The position numbers and the translations under genes were made by a program. Positions 50,562 through 58,574 of a DNA stretch of 64,000 nucleotides are shown here, piece by piece. Where the stretch lies: positions 1-64,000 of the IMG/VR virus record IMGVR_UViG_3300046750_000743, one strand, 5' to 3'. Below the pieces are notes generated by a model. That model saw nothing but the letters and a program-made list of their open reading frames with translations. It searched no databases and was not told where the DNA came from. Origin of the DNA: a virus. Each line of letters opens with the position of its first letter. Within the stretch, counting starts at the first letter, position 1.

Positions 50562-51536
50562 TTAAGTTACCTTGTCTAAATAAGAGTTAGCAAGCTCCTT
50601 CGCACCATTAGATGCCGTGCTAATGGACATTACTCGCTCTTTTAATGTTAATTCTGTCCAGCCTTGTGTCGCGATCTTCTTCATTCGATCCACTATGTCA
50701 GTCATTCTCTGGCTGTCGTCTTTTTCTCTTACTGCCTCTTCTATCTTGAAGCACTCAGATGCGGGTCTCACAGGCACATTGTGCCTAACGAACTCGATAC
50801 TCTCTTTGGTCATCTTGACCTCTACCACACAGGGCTTCCGATCAAGGTCGTCTAGGTGTAGAGAGCCTCTTGTGAGCGAACCTACATTTACTACGGTAGC
50901 TCCGTTAGGAAGCTTCACGACTCCCTGATCTTTATGCCAATGCCCGAAGAACCATCCATCTACCTGAGAGACCGTGTCTAGGAAGTCATATCCTACTATA
51001 TCTTCCCCTTCAAACATCGTCCCTGTCTTACCTTTTCGAGCCAAGAGGTGACAAGCAACTAAGAGGTAGTCTTCATCTCCTCTTTCCACAGAGGATAGTC
51101 TTTCAAAGTCATACAAAGTTCCGTGATATGGTATCCCAACTACTCTGACTTTTACTCCGTCTTCTTCAAAGACAATCTCCTTGTTATCGCCAAACTCCTT
51201 AAAGACACCAGAGGAGAACAAGACCCCTAGCGGTTGCTCAGGCAGGTATTCGTACTTACCGTACTTAACATCGTGATTGCCCACTAATCCATAGACAGGG
51301 CAAGGGTAATCGCTGTGGGCGTTAAATGCCTCTCTAACGAGAGAGTGTGAGTTCTTGGAGGGTGACTTAACATCAAAGAAGTCACCGCCGTCTAAGACAG
51401 CATTTGCCCCTGTTTCTTTTGCTAGTTCACCGACCCACTTAAGTTTTCTCACGACATCTGTTGTCCAAGAGCCTAATCTCCTTCTTGGAGTCTTGTCGGC
51501 CATGTGTACATCTGTCCTCCAGATAAGATTAATCAT
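50562..51536 (-). CDS. SbcD/Mre11-like metallophosphoesterase nuclease
   Basis: 324 residues. All calcineurin-type motifs are present: DxH (Asp9, His11), LDGGDFFD (Asp52), GLVGNHDV (near 84-91), ACHLLA (near 161) and GHWH (198-201). SbcD/Mre11 is the nuclease partner of SbcC/Rad50; here the ATPase is split between 58575 and 7002. It processes DNA ends in recombination-dependent replication. Leftward, between ThyX and the small unknown gene. Confidence 0.9.
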   Translation of the reverse strand: MINLIWRTDVHMADKTPRRRLGSWTTDVVRKLKWVGELAKETGANAVLDGGDFFDVKSPSKNSHSLVREAFNAHSDYPCPVYGLVGNHDVKYGKYEYLPEQPLGVLFSSGVFKEFGDNKEIVFEEDGVKVRVVGIPYHGTLYDFERLSSVERGDEDYLLVACHLLARKGKTGTMFEGEDIVGYDFLDTVSQVDGWFFGHWHKDQGVVKLPNGATVVNVGSLTRGSLHLDDLDRKPCVVEVKMTKESIEFVRHNVPVRPASECFKIEEAVREKDDSQRMTDIVDRMKKIATQGWTELTLKERVMSISTASNGAKELANSYLDKVT

Positions 51537-51617
51537 CTTGGTGGCTTCTCCTCTTTCTGTGTTTGCATTATTTGTTTATATGATACAGGAAGAGGGGGAG
51601 GTATAAAAGGGGGGAAT

Positions 51618-52352
51618 TCAACCCTCTTGTACTGCGGGGATCTTCCCATGCTTAACAAAGTTCTCATGTGATTTAGGCCATATTGATTGTATCTGCCTAC
51701 TGATCTCTCTGGCCAAGAGCTTGATCTCCCATTGTGCATCTTCATGGTCTCTCTTCGCAATGAAGCTGTTCACCCAATTGTGAAGAGATCCCGTAGCCCA
51801 ATAAGTTGTGTATATGTTCTGAGGTAAGACCATCCTCGCTTGCTCTCGGGCTACACCTTGATCAATCATCTTATTATAGAGTATCACGGCGTCAGCGGTG
51901 TGGTTCTTGATTGCAGAAGAGGAATCCACTTTGAGGGAAGGCTCGAACTCAATCACGGGATTGAACGTCTCATCAAGACTCGTCTGACGGTTCTTAGTAT
52001 CCTGCATCCTCATCTCTTTTGGAAAGTAGAACTCAAGGTTCTCTGAGGTGTACCTTCTTGAGATCTCATTGTAGGAGAATGTCCTGTGTCTCATCTGTTG
52101 CCTTGCGACGAACATCGGCACTTTGATCCAAAAAGTGATGACGTTGTGTTCGACTGTTGATGTGTGACCCTCTCTCACAAGAAAGCTGGAGAGCCTTGCC
52201 TCTCTTTCAGACCACTCGGTGCTCACTTTGTCTAGAGAGGCTCTAGCCGCGTTAACGACTGTGAGGTCATCTCCCATGTGTTGAATCAGGGCGACCCCGC
52301 CAACACCGTCGTTGTAAATGTCTACTCTTCGGTCTTGAAAATCCGTACTCAT
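51618..52352 (-). CDS. thyX: FAD-dependent thymidylate synthase
   Basis: 244 residues. RHRTFSYNEISRRY (88-101) is the ThyX signature RHRxxSxNExSxRY. It makes dTMP from dUMP using methylene-tetrahydrofolate and NADPH/FAD, unlike ThyA. It fits the dNTP supply set. Leftward; it ends 82 nt before the SbcD-like start. Confidence 0.95.
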   Translation of the reverse strand: MSTDFQDRRVDIYNDGVGGVALIQHMGDDLTVVNAARASLDKVSTEWSEREARLSSFLVREGHTSTVEHNVITFWIKVPMFVARQQMRHRTFSYNEISRRYTSENLEFYFPKEMRMQDTKNRQTSLDETFNPVIEFEPSLKVDSSSAIKNHTADAVILYNKMIDQGVAREQARMVLPQNIYTTYWATGSLHNWVNSFIAKRDHEDAQWEIKLLAREISRQIQSIWPKSHENFVKHGKIPAVQEG

Positions 52353-52385
52353 CTTTAGTATGCTCCCTTTCTTGATTGTGGTTAC

Positions 52386-52395
52386 TTATACCCCC
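52386..52395 (+). promoter_or_regulatory. Rightward TATA element with C run
   Basis: TTATA directly followed by five C (52391-52395), upstream of a second element TATAAC at 52431. Possible promoters of the 52476-55391 rightward operon. Confidence 0.35.
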
Positions 52396-52475
52396 AATGA
52401 CATATTTGAAAGACATTTTTTTGAGGCTGGTATAACACCTCTACAGAAACAACTAGGTGGATAAGGTTTTTTTAA

Positions 52476-52814
52476 ATGGATGAGATAGAAGTAACGCCTC
52501 TCAGGAAAAGTAAGTGCAATGTGTTATGGTACGAAGATGGGTTGGAGGTGCGGAGGTGGAGATGTCGTACTCAACTCAATTCGTATGGCTTCAAAGAAGA
52601 GAAAACCCAATGCTGGTATCACAATTGTCCAGGGAGAAGAGAAGAAGTCAGACATGAAGTTGTAATAATTGAGTCAACCCGCTCTTGCGAGAATTATGGC
52701 TGTTCTAACAAGGTAGCGTCTGATAGAAAAAAATACTGCTCCGACAAGTGCAGGAAGCAAAAGGCTAGGGTAGACTACGAAGCTCGCAATCCTAAAAGAA
52801 AGAGGAGGCGTTAA
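52476..52814 (+). CDS. Small zinc-finger protein
   Basis: 112 residues. The C-terminal half has CENYGCSNKVASDRKKYCSD then KCRKQK, a four-Cys zinc finger of the type seen in many small viral and bacterial proteins, followed by a very basic tail (NPKRKRRR). More Cys/His in the N-terminal half (CRTQLNS, CWYHNC) may form a second site. Likely nucleic-acid binding. Upstream of dnaX. Confidence 0.65.
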   Translation: MDEIEVTPLRKSKCNVLWYEDGLEVRRWRCRTQLNSYGFKEEKTQCWYHNCPGRREEVRHEVVIIESTRSCENYGCSNKVASDRKKYCSDKCRKQKARVDYEARNPKRKRRR

Positions 52815-52846
52815 ATCTCCGATTCTATAAAAGAATGAAAGGAGAT
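52815..52846 (+). promoter_or_regulatory. dnaX promoter inside an SD-occluding hairpin
   Basis: ATCTCC/GGAGAT (6 bp) encloses a 20-nt loop that contains CTATAAAA (52825-52832) and an inner ATTC/GAAT. GGAG in the 3' arm is the SD for ATG 52851. RNA initiated from the box would lack the 5' arm. Confidence 0.5.
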
Positions 52847-52850
52847 ATGT

Positions 52851-54023
52851 ATGTCATTAGATACGAAATACCGACCGAGAACATATGAAGACGTTCTCGG
52901 TCAAAAAGACACGATAAAGACCCTCAAAGGGTTCATTTCAAGTGAAGCTGGGTGGAGGCAGTCCTATTTGTTCGCTGGCCCTTACGGGTCAGGGAAAACA
53001 ACACTCGGTCGCATTATGGCAAGAGCCTTATTATGTGAGAATCCTGTAAAGGGAGACCCTTGCGACCAATGCAACTCTTGTAAAGCAATGCTAGACGGCA
53101 GTCACGATTCCTTCATTGAAGTGGACGCGGCTACGAACTCAGGTAAAGCTGACGTGAAGAAGCTACTTGAGAACCTGAACTACACCTCTTTTTCAGGGTC
53201 GAAAAAACTGTACCTGTTCGATGAGGCTCACCAGCTATCGAAGGATGCTCTTGACGCTCTCCTCAAGCCAATGGAGGAGAATGACAAGGGATCTTTCGAT
53301 AAGAGGCTTGTCTGCATATTCGCAACAACAGAACCTGAAAAGATGAGACAAACTGTCCTGTCTCGATGTGCTCCTGCATTCATCATCAAGCATGTTAACT
53401 CTGAAGAGATAGCAGACCGTCTCGAAATGGTGTGTACTGAAGAGGGGTTTGAGAGCGAGAGGGAAGCTCTTGTACTCATTGCAGACTTTACCGAAGGACA
53501 CATTCGCGATGCACTGAAGGCGATTGAAGGCGTTGCCTCTAAAGAGGGTAAAGTGTCAGTGCAAGGAGTGCGTGAGTATCTGCATGTAGACCGTAACGAT
53601 CAAATCTGCAAGCTTCTCATTAGCGACGTGAGTCAGTCCCTAATCATTCTTGAAGACTTGTTGATGTCCACGCCCGTTGGTGTTGTCTATGATAGGTTGC
53701 TGACCGCAGCCACATGGTCAATCTCTATAGGGTATGGTTCGGGCAAACCTCCCCCTTTTTGGAAGAAGGACATACTCACGAAAGCATGGGATCTGCATCA
53801 GGATGGACTCCTTGCCCTTGCAGATGATCTTGCCTCTGCCCCATACAGACCCACAAGTGCAATGTTAAAAGTGAGTGTTCTGAAATGGAAGAAGGGGGGC
53901 ATACCCAAAAATAATGCTCCTTTACCCGCCTTCACAGAGCCACAAGGTCAAATCCGAGAAGAAATGAGAACTCTTTCATTGTCTAAGTTCGCGACAATGG
54001 TAAAAAGTAAGTTAGATATTTAA
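52851..54023 (+). CDS. dnaX: DNA polymerase III gamma/tau-like clamp-loader ATPase
   Basis: 390 residues. Walker A GPYGSGKTT (43-51), the four-Cys zinc module Cys62, Cys71, Cys74, Cys77 (CDQCNSC), Walker B LYLFDEAHQ (about 120-128) and LSRCAP with the arginine finger (near 170) are all present. This is bacterial DnaX and not the T4 gp44 type. The C-terminal domain is short, so it is the gamma-like form without tau extension. Works with the delta, delta-prime and DnaN genes in this window. Confidence 0.93.
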   Translation: MSLDTKYRPRTYEDVLGQKDTIKTLKGFISSEAGWRQSYLFAGPYGSGKTTLGRIMARALLCENPVKGDPCDQCNSCKAMLDGSHDSFIEVDAATNSGKADVKKLLENLNYTSFSGSKKLYLFDEAHQLSKDALDALLKPMEENDKGSFDKRLVCIFATTEPEKMRQTVLSRCAPAFIIKHVNSEEIADRLEMVCTEEGFESEREALVLIADFTEGHIRDALKAIEGVASKEGKVSVQGVREYLHVDRNDQICKLLISDVSQSLIILEDLLMSTPVGVVYDRLLTAATWSISIGYGSGKPPPFWKKDILTKAWDLHQDGLLALADDLASAPYRPTSAMLKVSVLKWKKGGIPKNNAPLPAFTEPQGQIREEMRTLSLSKFATMVKSKLDI

Positions 54024-54035
54024 CAAATCTAACTT
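54009..54035 (+). terminator. Hairpin spanning the dnaX stop
   Basis: Perfect 9-bp stem AAGTTAGAT/ATCTAACTT with a 9-nt loop that contains the dnaX stop codon TAA (54021-54023), followed by CTTCTT. A partial terminator or mRNA-stability element between dnaX and the NusG-like gene. Confidence 0.55.
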
Positions 54036-54050
54036 CTTAGTGAGTCTTAT

Positions 54051-54566
54051 ATGAGATCAGAGTCTTGGGTTATCTTAGAAATAACCAGCAAGGGTGAAGA
54101 GGCAGTAGAGCAAGGCACTTTAAAAAGGTCTTTGCTTGAAGTGTCTCCTTTTAAAGAAGGGGACATCTTCATACCGATAGTCAAGCACGGAGGAAAACCC
54201 GTCTGGGTGATGGAGGGTTATATCTTCATCAAGTCAGGGTACGGTGCTTCTGACTACTTCGATCTTAGAAGAACGTACCTAATTCGGAATGTGGTTAGTC
54301 AGATAGATGAGTCAACGGGTTTGATCTCAAAAGGAGTTATCAGTACCAGAGACCTCAACTCGATGCTGAAAAGAGCTGATGAACTAGGTGCTAGGTTTGA
54401 TTTTGGAGACAAGGTTGCGATCAAGGACGGCGAATTCAAGGGTTTTGAAGCCACCGTCCTTGATCTCTTTGAGAAAGACAGTCTCAGGATGTACTCACTC
54501 CTTATAGACATGAGGAGTGTTGAAATAATAATAAGTGCAGACTGTCTGTCTGTAGAGAGTGTGTGA
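54051..54566 (+). CDS. NusG-like transcription elongation factor
   Basis: 171 residues. The N-terminal WVILEITSKG...GDIFIPIV...VMEGYIFIKSG follows the NGN domain of NusG (aromatic residue, then GYxFxx near residue 57). The C-terminal FDFGDKVAIKDGEFKGFEAT is a classical KOW segment. NusG binds RNA polymerase and alters pausing and termination; a phage-encoded relative could act as an antiterminator. It precedes a sigma-like gene by an 8-nt overlap region. Weak SD after a hairpin, suggesting low expression. Confidence 0.75.
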   Translation: MRSESWVILEITSKGEEAVEQGTLKRSLLEVSPFKEGDIFIPIVKHGGKPVWVMEGYIFIKSGYGASDYFDLRRTYLIRNVVSQIDESTGLISKGVISTRDLNSMLKRADELGARFDFGDKVAIKDGEFKGFEATVLDLFEKDSLRMYSLLIDMRSVEIIISADCLSVESV

Positions 54567-54567
54567 T

Positions 54568-55134
54568 ATGGACGCGAAGCTAATGGAAGAGATCTTCTCT
54601 AATGGACAAGGTCTTGACAGTCTGCCTTCTGCAAGCTTTGTAGCCCCCCATAAGGCATTACAGGTTCAGGAGATATTAGACCACATGAGCCACATATCTC
54701 CTATTGAGGCCGATATGGTAGAGCTTCATCTCTTAAAAGGGGTGAGTCAGGCACTATTAGGCAAGATCTTCGGGTACACCCAGCCTAACATACACTACAG
54801 AATTAATCGGGGTATAGACAGACTTAAAGTCTACTTGAAAATATCTTTATATACTGAGGAGGAACTCAGATCCCGACTGTCTGGGTTCTTTACAGAGAAG
54901 AAAGACATAGACGTGTTGGTCTATCTGTACCTGCACTCTAGTCAAAGCCATGTGGCTAGAATGCTAGGAGATACTCAAGGGAAGGTCAGGTATCGGTTCT
55001 TGAAGTGCATGGAGTCCTTATCTCAAGCTCCTAGCCTTGAAGACATTTACTTATCTATGAAGACCGTAGGGGACAACTTAACTTTGTTAAGGTGCGACTC
55101 AGATAAGGAACCGAGAAAAAGAGTTATACTATGA
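54568..55134 (+). CDS. HTH protein resembling sigma-70 region 4
   Basis: Start set at ATG 54568; GTG 54559 is possible. 188 residues with two helix-turn-helix units: EADMVELHLLKGVSQALLGK followed by IFGYTQPNIHYRINRGIDRL (about 50-95), and a second, shorter unit near 130-150 (SSQSHVARMLGDTQGKVRYR). The first matches sigma region 4.2 or a sigma-like transcription factor. No region 2 core-binding part is visible, so it may assist a host or phage polymerase. Follows the NusG-like gene. Confidence 0.55.
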   Translation: MDAKLMEEIFSNGQGLDSLPSASFVAPHKALQVQEILDHMSHISPIEADMVELHLLKGVSQALLGKIFGYTQPNIHYRINRGIDRLKVYLKISLYTEEELRSRLSGFFTEKKDIDVLVYLYLHSSQSHVARMLGDTQGKVRYRFLKCMESLSQAPSLEDIYLSMKTVGDNLTLLRCDSDKEPRKRVIL

Positions 55135-55391
55135 CGGGAAACAAGGCAATCCTACCCAAGAACATCGTAGACAAATGGATACTAGAGGTGATGAAACATC
55201 AATATGACATCACGATCCACGCCAACGAATCTCCTTTCCCTGAGATGTATGTGAGGTCTGTCTCTTCTATTGCAGGCTGTTCTTCTCAGTTAGTAAACGA
55301 CAACAAGATTGTCGTCAGCTCTCACGACCCCGTAGCTCTTGCCCATGTAGCATTGTTAGCTAAAAGGAGAGGCTACTTAGTCGAAGAATAG
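55131..55391 (+). CDS. Hypothetical small protein
   Basis: 86 residues, ATG overlapping the previous stop (ATGA). Alpha/beta, with a hydrophobic Ala/Leu C-terminal helix (PVALAHVALLAKRRG). Not recognised. Last gene of this transcription unit. Confidence 0.58.
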   Translation: MTGNKAILPKNIVDKWILEVMKHQYDITIHANESPFPEMYVRSVSSIAGCSSQLVNDNKIVVSSHDPVALAHVALLAKRRGYLVEE

Positions 55392-55437
55392 TTCTTAAAT
55401 GGAACTTGGATTATAGGTAGGGAGGCTTAGTAATGTA

Positions 55438-55767
55438 GTGTCTTTGTCTAGAATTGAAAATGGCCAGAGGGTGTGTAACTCATATGAGGGCAATCTCTCT
55501 TATGAGGCATACTTGACCCATCTTCTCACAGAGGTCGGGTACTCTCTCATATATCTATCTCCTTTTGAGAAGATGCTTGAGTTCATACATGAAGAAGACC
55601 CAAAGATGAAGGTACTCCTTACTTTAGAAGAGGGTTCTGGGTGGTATCATTTCGTCATATACGGCAAAGTACAATGGTGTGTGAAATCCTCTGGGGATCG
55701 ACCTTTTCATGAGACAGGGAATAGAGTCCTTCATGCCATAAGGGAAAGTTACAGATTAGGTGAATGA
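55438..55767 (+). CDS. Hypothetical small protein (GTG start)
   Basis: 109 residues from GTG 55438, GGAGG 12 nt upstream. Contains YSLIYLSPFEKMLEFIHEED. Not recognised. Overlaps the next ATG. Confidence 0.52.
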   Translation: MSLSRIENGQRVCNSYEGNLSYEAYLTHLLTEVGYSLIYLSPFEKMLEFIHEEDPKMKVLLTLEEGSGWYHFVIYGKVQWCVKSSGDRPFHETGNRVLHAIRESYRLGE

Positions 55768-56003
55768 TGGACGAAAATAAACATAGCTTTTCACTGAATG
55801 ACGTGGTAATCATCCTGCACGAAGATGGGGACACATCCTTCATATTTAATGAAGAAACCAAGCTCAATCCTGACCAGATGGAGCTTTTTATAAGGTTTTA
55901 TATGTGTGTCAAGCCAAGCCTTATGTTGAGAGTTTTCCTTATTTTAGAAGGGTTCTTGACTACCCTCACTTCCTCGGTCAAGAGTGCAATTCACAAAAAG
56001 TAG
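55764..56003 (+). CDS. Hypothetical small protein
   Basis: 79 residues, ATG 55764 overlapping the previous stop (ATGA). Polar N-terminus, hydrophobic C-terminus (LMLRVFLILEGFLTTLT). Function unknown. Confidence 0.5.
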   Translation: MMDENKHSFSLNDVVIILHEDGDTSFIFNEETKLNPDQMELFIRFYMCVKPSLMLRVFLILEGFLTTLTSSVKSAIHKK

Positions 56004-56020
56004 TCTTGCAAAAAATAGAC

Positions 56021-56028
56021 TCTATAAG
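56021..56028 (+). promoter_or_regulatory. Promoter-like TCTATAAG
   Basis: TCTATAAG, about 40 nt upstream of ATG 56066 (SD GGAGG). One of the recurring TATAA elements. Confidence 0.38.
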
Positions 56029-56065
56029 AGACACACTTTACAACACATTAAAACATGGAGGAACT

Positions 56066-56539
56066 ATGAGCCAAAGATGGAAAGCATCGTCTTCAACTCA
56101 CGAGATCATTCGCGATCTCACAGCCAATCACCACCCTCACCTCGTCGATATCGTAGATGACATCGTTGTCGTCTTCAAAGACAAGGCAAACAGGAAGGGT
56201 GATCGCCCTATCTTGGGTACAACCGCAAAAGCACCTGCAATTCTCTCAGTGCTTGGTGAGCGAGAGTATCAGTTCGTACTCACCATCGGTAATGATTGCT
56301 GGGTCAAGCTCAACGAAGCTCAGCGTACCGCACTCATCGACCACCTTCTTTGCTTCATTGGGGGCAAAGAAGATGAGAAGACAGGCGAGATGAAGTACTT
56401 CATGCAGACTCCTGATGTCTTCTACTTCTCCGAAGAAGAGAGCAGACATGGCAATTGGAGAACTGATGTCGAGTACCCTTCAAACAAGAAGGAAGAGAAA
56501 GATAAAGGCTCAAGTGACTCTAACGTGGGGGTTCCCTGA
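56066..56539 (+). CDS. Phage metallopeptidase-like protein with altered zinc site
   Basis: Start set at ATG 56066 (SD GGAGG), within a longer frame from 55904. 157 residues. QFVLTIGNDCWVKLNEAQRT then ALIDHLLCF, and VFYFSEEESRHGNWRTDV, follow a known phage family of putative metallopeptidases in which the equivalent of DHLLCF is normally (D)HELCH. Here the catalytic Glu and second zinc-ligand His are replaced by Leu and Phe, so the enzyme is probably inactive. It may retain a binding role. Overlaps the MazG-like gene by 1 nt. Confidence 0.62.
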   Translation: MSQRWKASSSTHEIIRDLTANHHPHLVDIVDDIVVVFKDKANRKGDRPILGTTAKAPAILSVLGEREYQFVLTIGNDCWVKLNEAQRTALIDHLLCFIGGKEDEKTGEMKYFMQTPDVFYFSEEESRHGNWRTDVEYPSNKKEEKDKGSSDSNVGVP

Positions 56540-57024
56540 TGAAGTATCTACTCAGAGGAGACGACAGCCAACTTTACACAGTCACCCGTGATGATATCTA
56601 CAGGCTGGTCTGTACTTCAGATATGTCTGAAGAAGATCAAGAACTTACGATCTTAAATTGGATCGAATCTGAAGACGCACAGGCTTTTTCAGATGAGACC
56701 TTCAACGATTACCAAGAGGCTACTCTTGAAACGGCGAAGTACCCTCCTAATAAAGCCTTAGAGTATCTTTCATTAGGTATCGCTTCTGAGGCAGGAGAGG
56801 TCGCGGGCAAGATGAAGAAGTGGATTCGAGACGGCGACAGTAAGATGACAGACGCAGAGTGGAAGCAAGCTATGGCTTCAGAGATCGGTGACGTTCTCTG
56901 GTACTGTGCTCGCTTAGCCGCAGAGCTGGATCTTAGTCTCTCTCAGATCGCGGAAGACAACATGGAGAAGCTCTTAGGTAGAAAAGAGCGTGGTGTTATT
57001 GGAGGTAGCGGAGACAACCGCTAA
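56539..57024 (+). CDS. MazG-like nucleotide pyrophosphohydrolase
   Basis: 161 residues. LGIASEAGEVAGKMKKW (EAGE motif near 86) and SEIGDVLWYCARLA (EIGD motif near 117) are the MazG-type metal-binding helices. It hydrolyses NTPs or dNTPs to NMP/dNMP and pyrophosphate; phages use such enzymes to reshape nucleotide pools or alarmones. The first 60 residues are an extra N-terminal region. Starts at the stop of the metallopeptidase-like gene. Confidence 0.85.
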   Translation: MKYLLRGDDSQLYTVTRDDIYRLVCTSDMSEEDQELTILNWIESEDAQAFSDETFNDYQEATLETAKYPPNKALEYLSLGIASEAGEVAGKMKKWIRDGDSKMTDAEWKQAMASEIGDVLWYCARLAAELDLSLSQIAEDNMEKLLGRKERGVIGGSGDNR

Positions 57025-57227
57025 TCCTTGATCGCCTTGAAGGAGACAGATCCGTTGGATTCTGTCATCTCAAACTTACCAGGGAACTTAAAACGCTTCC
57101 CTTTAAGGTCAATGATATTTACTTCATTGACCTTTTTTGTTTGAGGCGTTGAGGACTGAAATCCCGAATACCTGTCTGGGGTAGAGTTTAAGATCTCTCT
57201 TATAATATCATCTATTTCACAACTCAT
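57021..57227 (-). CDS. Hypothetical small protein
   Basis: 68 residues, leftward, SD AGAAGGA before ATG 57227. N-terminal helix then a beta segment (GKRFKFPGKFEMTES). Not recognised. 3' end overlaps the MazG-like gene by 4 nt. Confidence 0.55.
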   Translation of the reverse strand: MSCEIDDIIREILNSTPDRYSGFQSSTPQTKKVNEVNIIDLKGKRFKFPGKFEMTESNGSVSFKAIKD

Positions 57228-57336
57228 TGTAATCCTTCTCTATTTCAACAGAGTTCTCTAGCCTACCGAAAAAACAAGTTGGTTTATGGGCTAGATCATA
57301 TAACGGTGTATATCACATAACTTAAGGAGAAGAAAG

Positions 57337-58521
57337 ATGCCTAAGAAGAAGGTAGCGGAAACCAAGAAAAAGACACCTGACCTAACTGCAATACTCGGAG
57401 AAGCCGAGAAAGATCAAAAAGGTTCGGCTCTAGTAGAGCTTGACACTGAGAGTCTCACAAAATCAATCCCTCACATCTCAACAGGTAGCCTTGCAATCGA
57501 CTACCTTATCGGAGGCAAAGAAAACACCAAAGGTGTGAGACCTTGTCCAGGTATCCCCAGAGGGAAGATTACAAACATCTATGGCCTTGCAGGGTCGGGT
57601 AAGACAACCATAGCTCTACAAACAGCCGCGACTGCTTGTGAAGAGGGAACTTGCGTGTACATCGACTTTGAGAACGAAGTTGAACCACGTTACGCTCAAG
57701 CATTGGGCGTACCTGTCACAGATAAGAGTCGGTTCATGTTGCTTCAGCCTGAGACTCTTGAGCAAGGCATGAAGCTCATGGTCAAGTTTGCTTCTGCTGG
57801 TGTTGACCTCATCGTGGTTGATAGCGTCGGTGCGGGCGTTCCTCTGAAGTTCTTTGCTGATCCTGGCGGGCAACAGCAGGTCGGCCTTCTCGCTCAAAAA
57901 TGGAGTCAGTTCCTCCCGATCTTCAAGCAGAAGATTTCAGACAGCAAGACCGCTGTGATCGGCATATCACAGCTTCGTGAGAAGATGGGCGGTATGGGTG
58001 GTTTCGGGTCAGGGCCTACCCGTGACGCTCAAGGCGGTAATGCTTGGAAGTACTACTCATGTCTTCGCATGATGCTCCGAGTTATAGGCAAAGACAAGGG
58101 CAAGGATTGGGATGGAATGCAACAGAAGGTCGTTGAGACTGTGAAAGGTAATATTGCAAGGGCTAGTCTCGACAAGTGCAAGGTATCAGACTCAGTGCAT
58201 CACCAGCAAGACTACTATCTCACATCAGGTGTCGGTGTAGACAACGAGAGAACGATACTTGAATTGGCTATGAAGGCAAGCGTCGTTAAGAAAGCGGGTG
58301 CTTGGTACTCTTGGTCTGACCCCTCAAACGCTCAAGAGTACAAAGGTCAAGGTCTAGAGGGTTTCCGAAACCTCCTTCCCGAAGGCTGGCTCGCGACGAT
58401 GTTCAATCAAGTAAAGCCCTATCTCTCAGACAAACGTGATGGTGGATCTGGAGGACTTGCCGAAGTTGAATCCGACGCAGGCGATCTTGATGACTTTGGT
58501 GGCATTCTCGGAGATAGCTAA
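57337..58521 (+). CDS. recA: RecA/UvsX-type recombinase
   Basis: 394 residues. Walker A GLAGSGKTT (83-91), DLIVVDSVGAGVP (Walker B region near 160), GISQLREKMG and DAQGGNAWKYYSCLRMML (L2/DNA-binding region) match bacterial RecA closely. The C-terminus is acidic (DAGDLDDFGG) as in RecA. It makes presynaptic filaments for strand exchange, which drives recombination-dependent replication together with SbcCD and the helicase. Confidence 0.95.
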   Translation: MPKKKVAETKKKTPDLTAILGEAEKDQKGSALVELDTESLTKSIPHISTGSLAIDYLIGGKENTKGVRPCPGIPRGKITNIYGLAGSGKTTIALQTAATACEEGTCVYIDFENEVEPRYAQALGVPVTDKSRFMLLQPETLEQGMKLMVKFASAGVDLIVVDSVGAGVPLKFFADPGGQQQVGLLAQKWSQFLPIFKQKISDSKTAVIGISQLREKMGGMGGFGSGPTRDAQGGNAWKYYSCLRMMLRVIGKDKGKDWDGMQQKVVETVKGNIARASLDKCKVSDSVHHQQDYYLTSGVGVDNERTILELAMKASVVKKAGAWYSWSDPSNAQEYKGQGLEGFRNLLPEGWLATMFNQVKPYLSDKRDGGSGGLAEVESDAGDLDDFGGILGDS

Positions 58522-58534
58522 CCTGTATGGAGGT

Positions 58535-58569
58535 CTCCTCCTTCTAGGTATAATAAGGCAAAGGAGGAG
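58535..58569 (+). promoter_or_regulatory. SbcC N-half promoter inside an SD-occluding hairpin
   Basis: Perfect 9-bp CTCCTCCTT/AAGGAGGAG with a 17-nt loop containing TATAAT (58549-58554). The 3' arm is the SD AAGGAGG. RNA from this promoter begins inside the loop and lacks the 5' arm; read-through RNA from recA would fold. The clearest example of this arrangement with a TATAAT box. Confidence 0.6.
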
Positions 58570-58574
58570 TTTCT

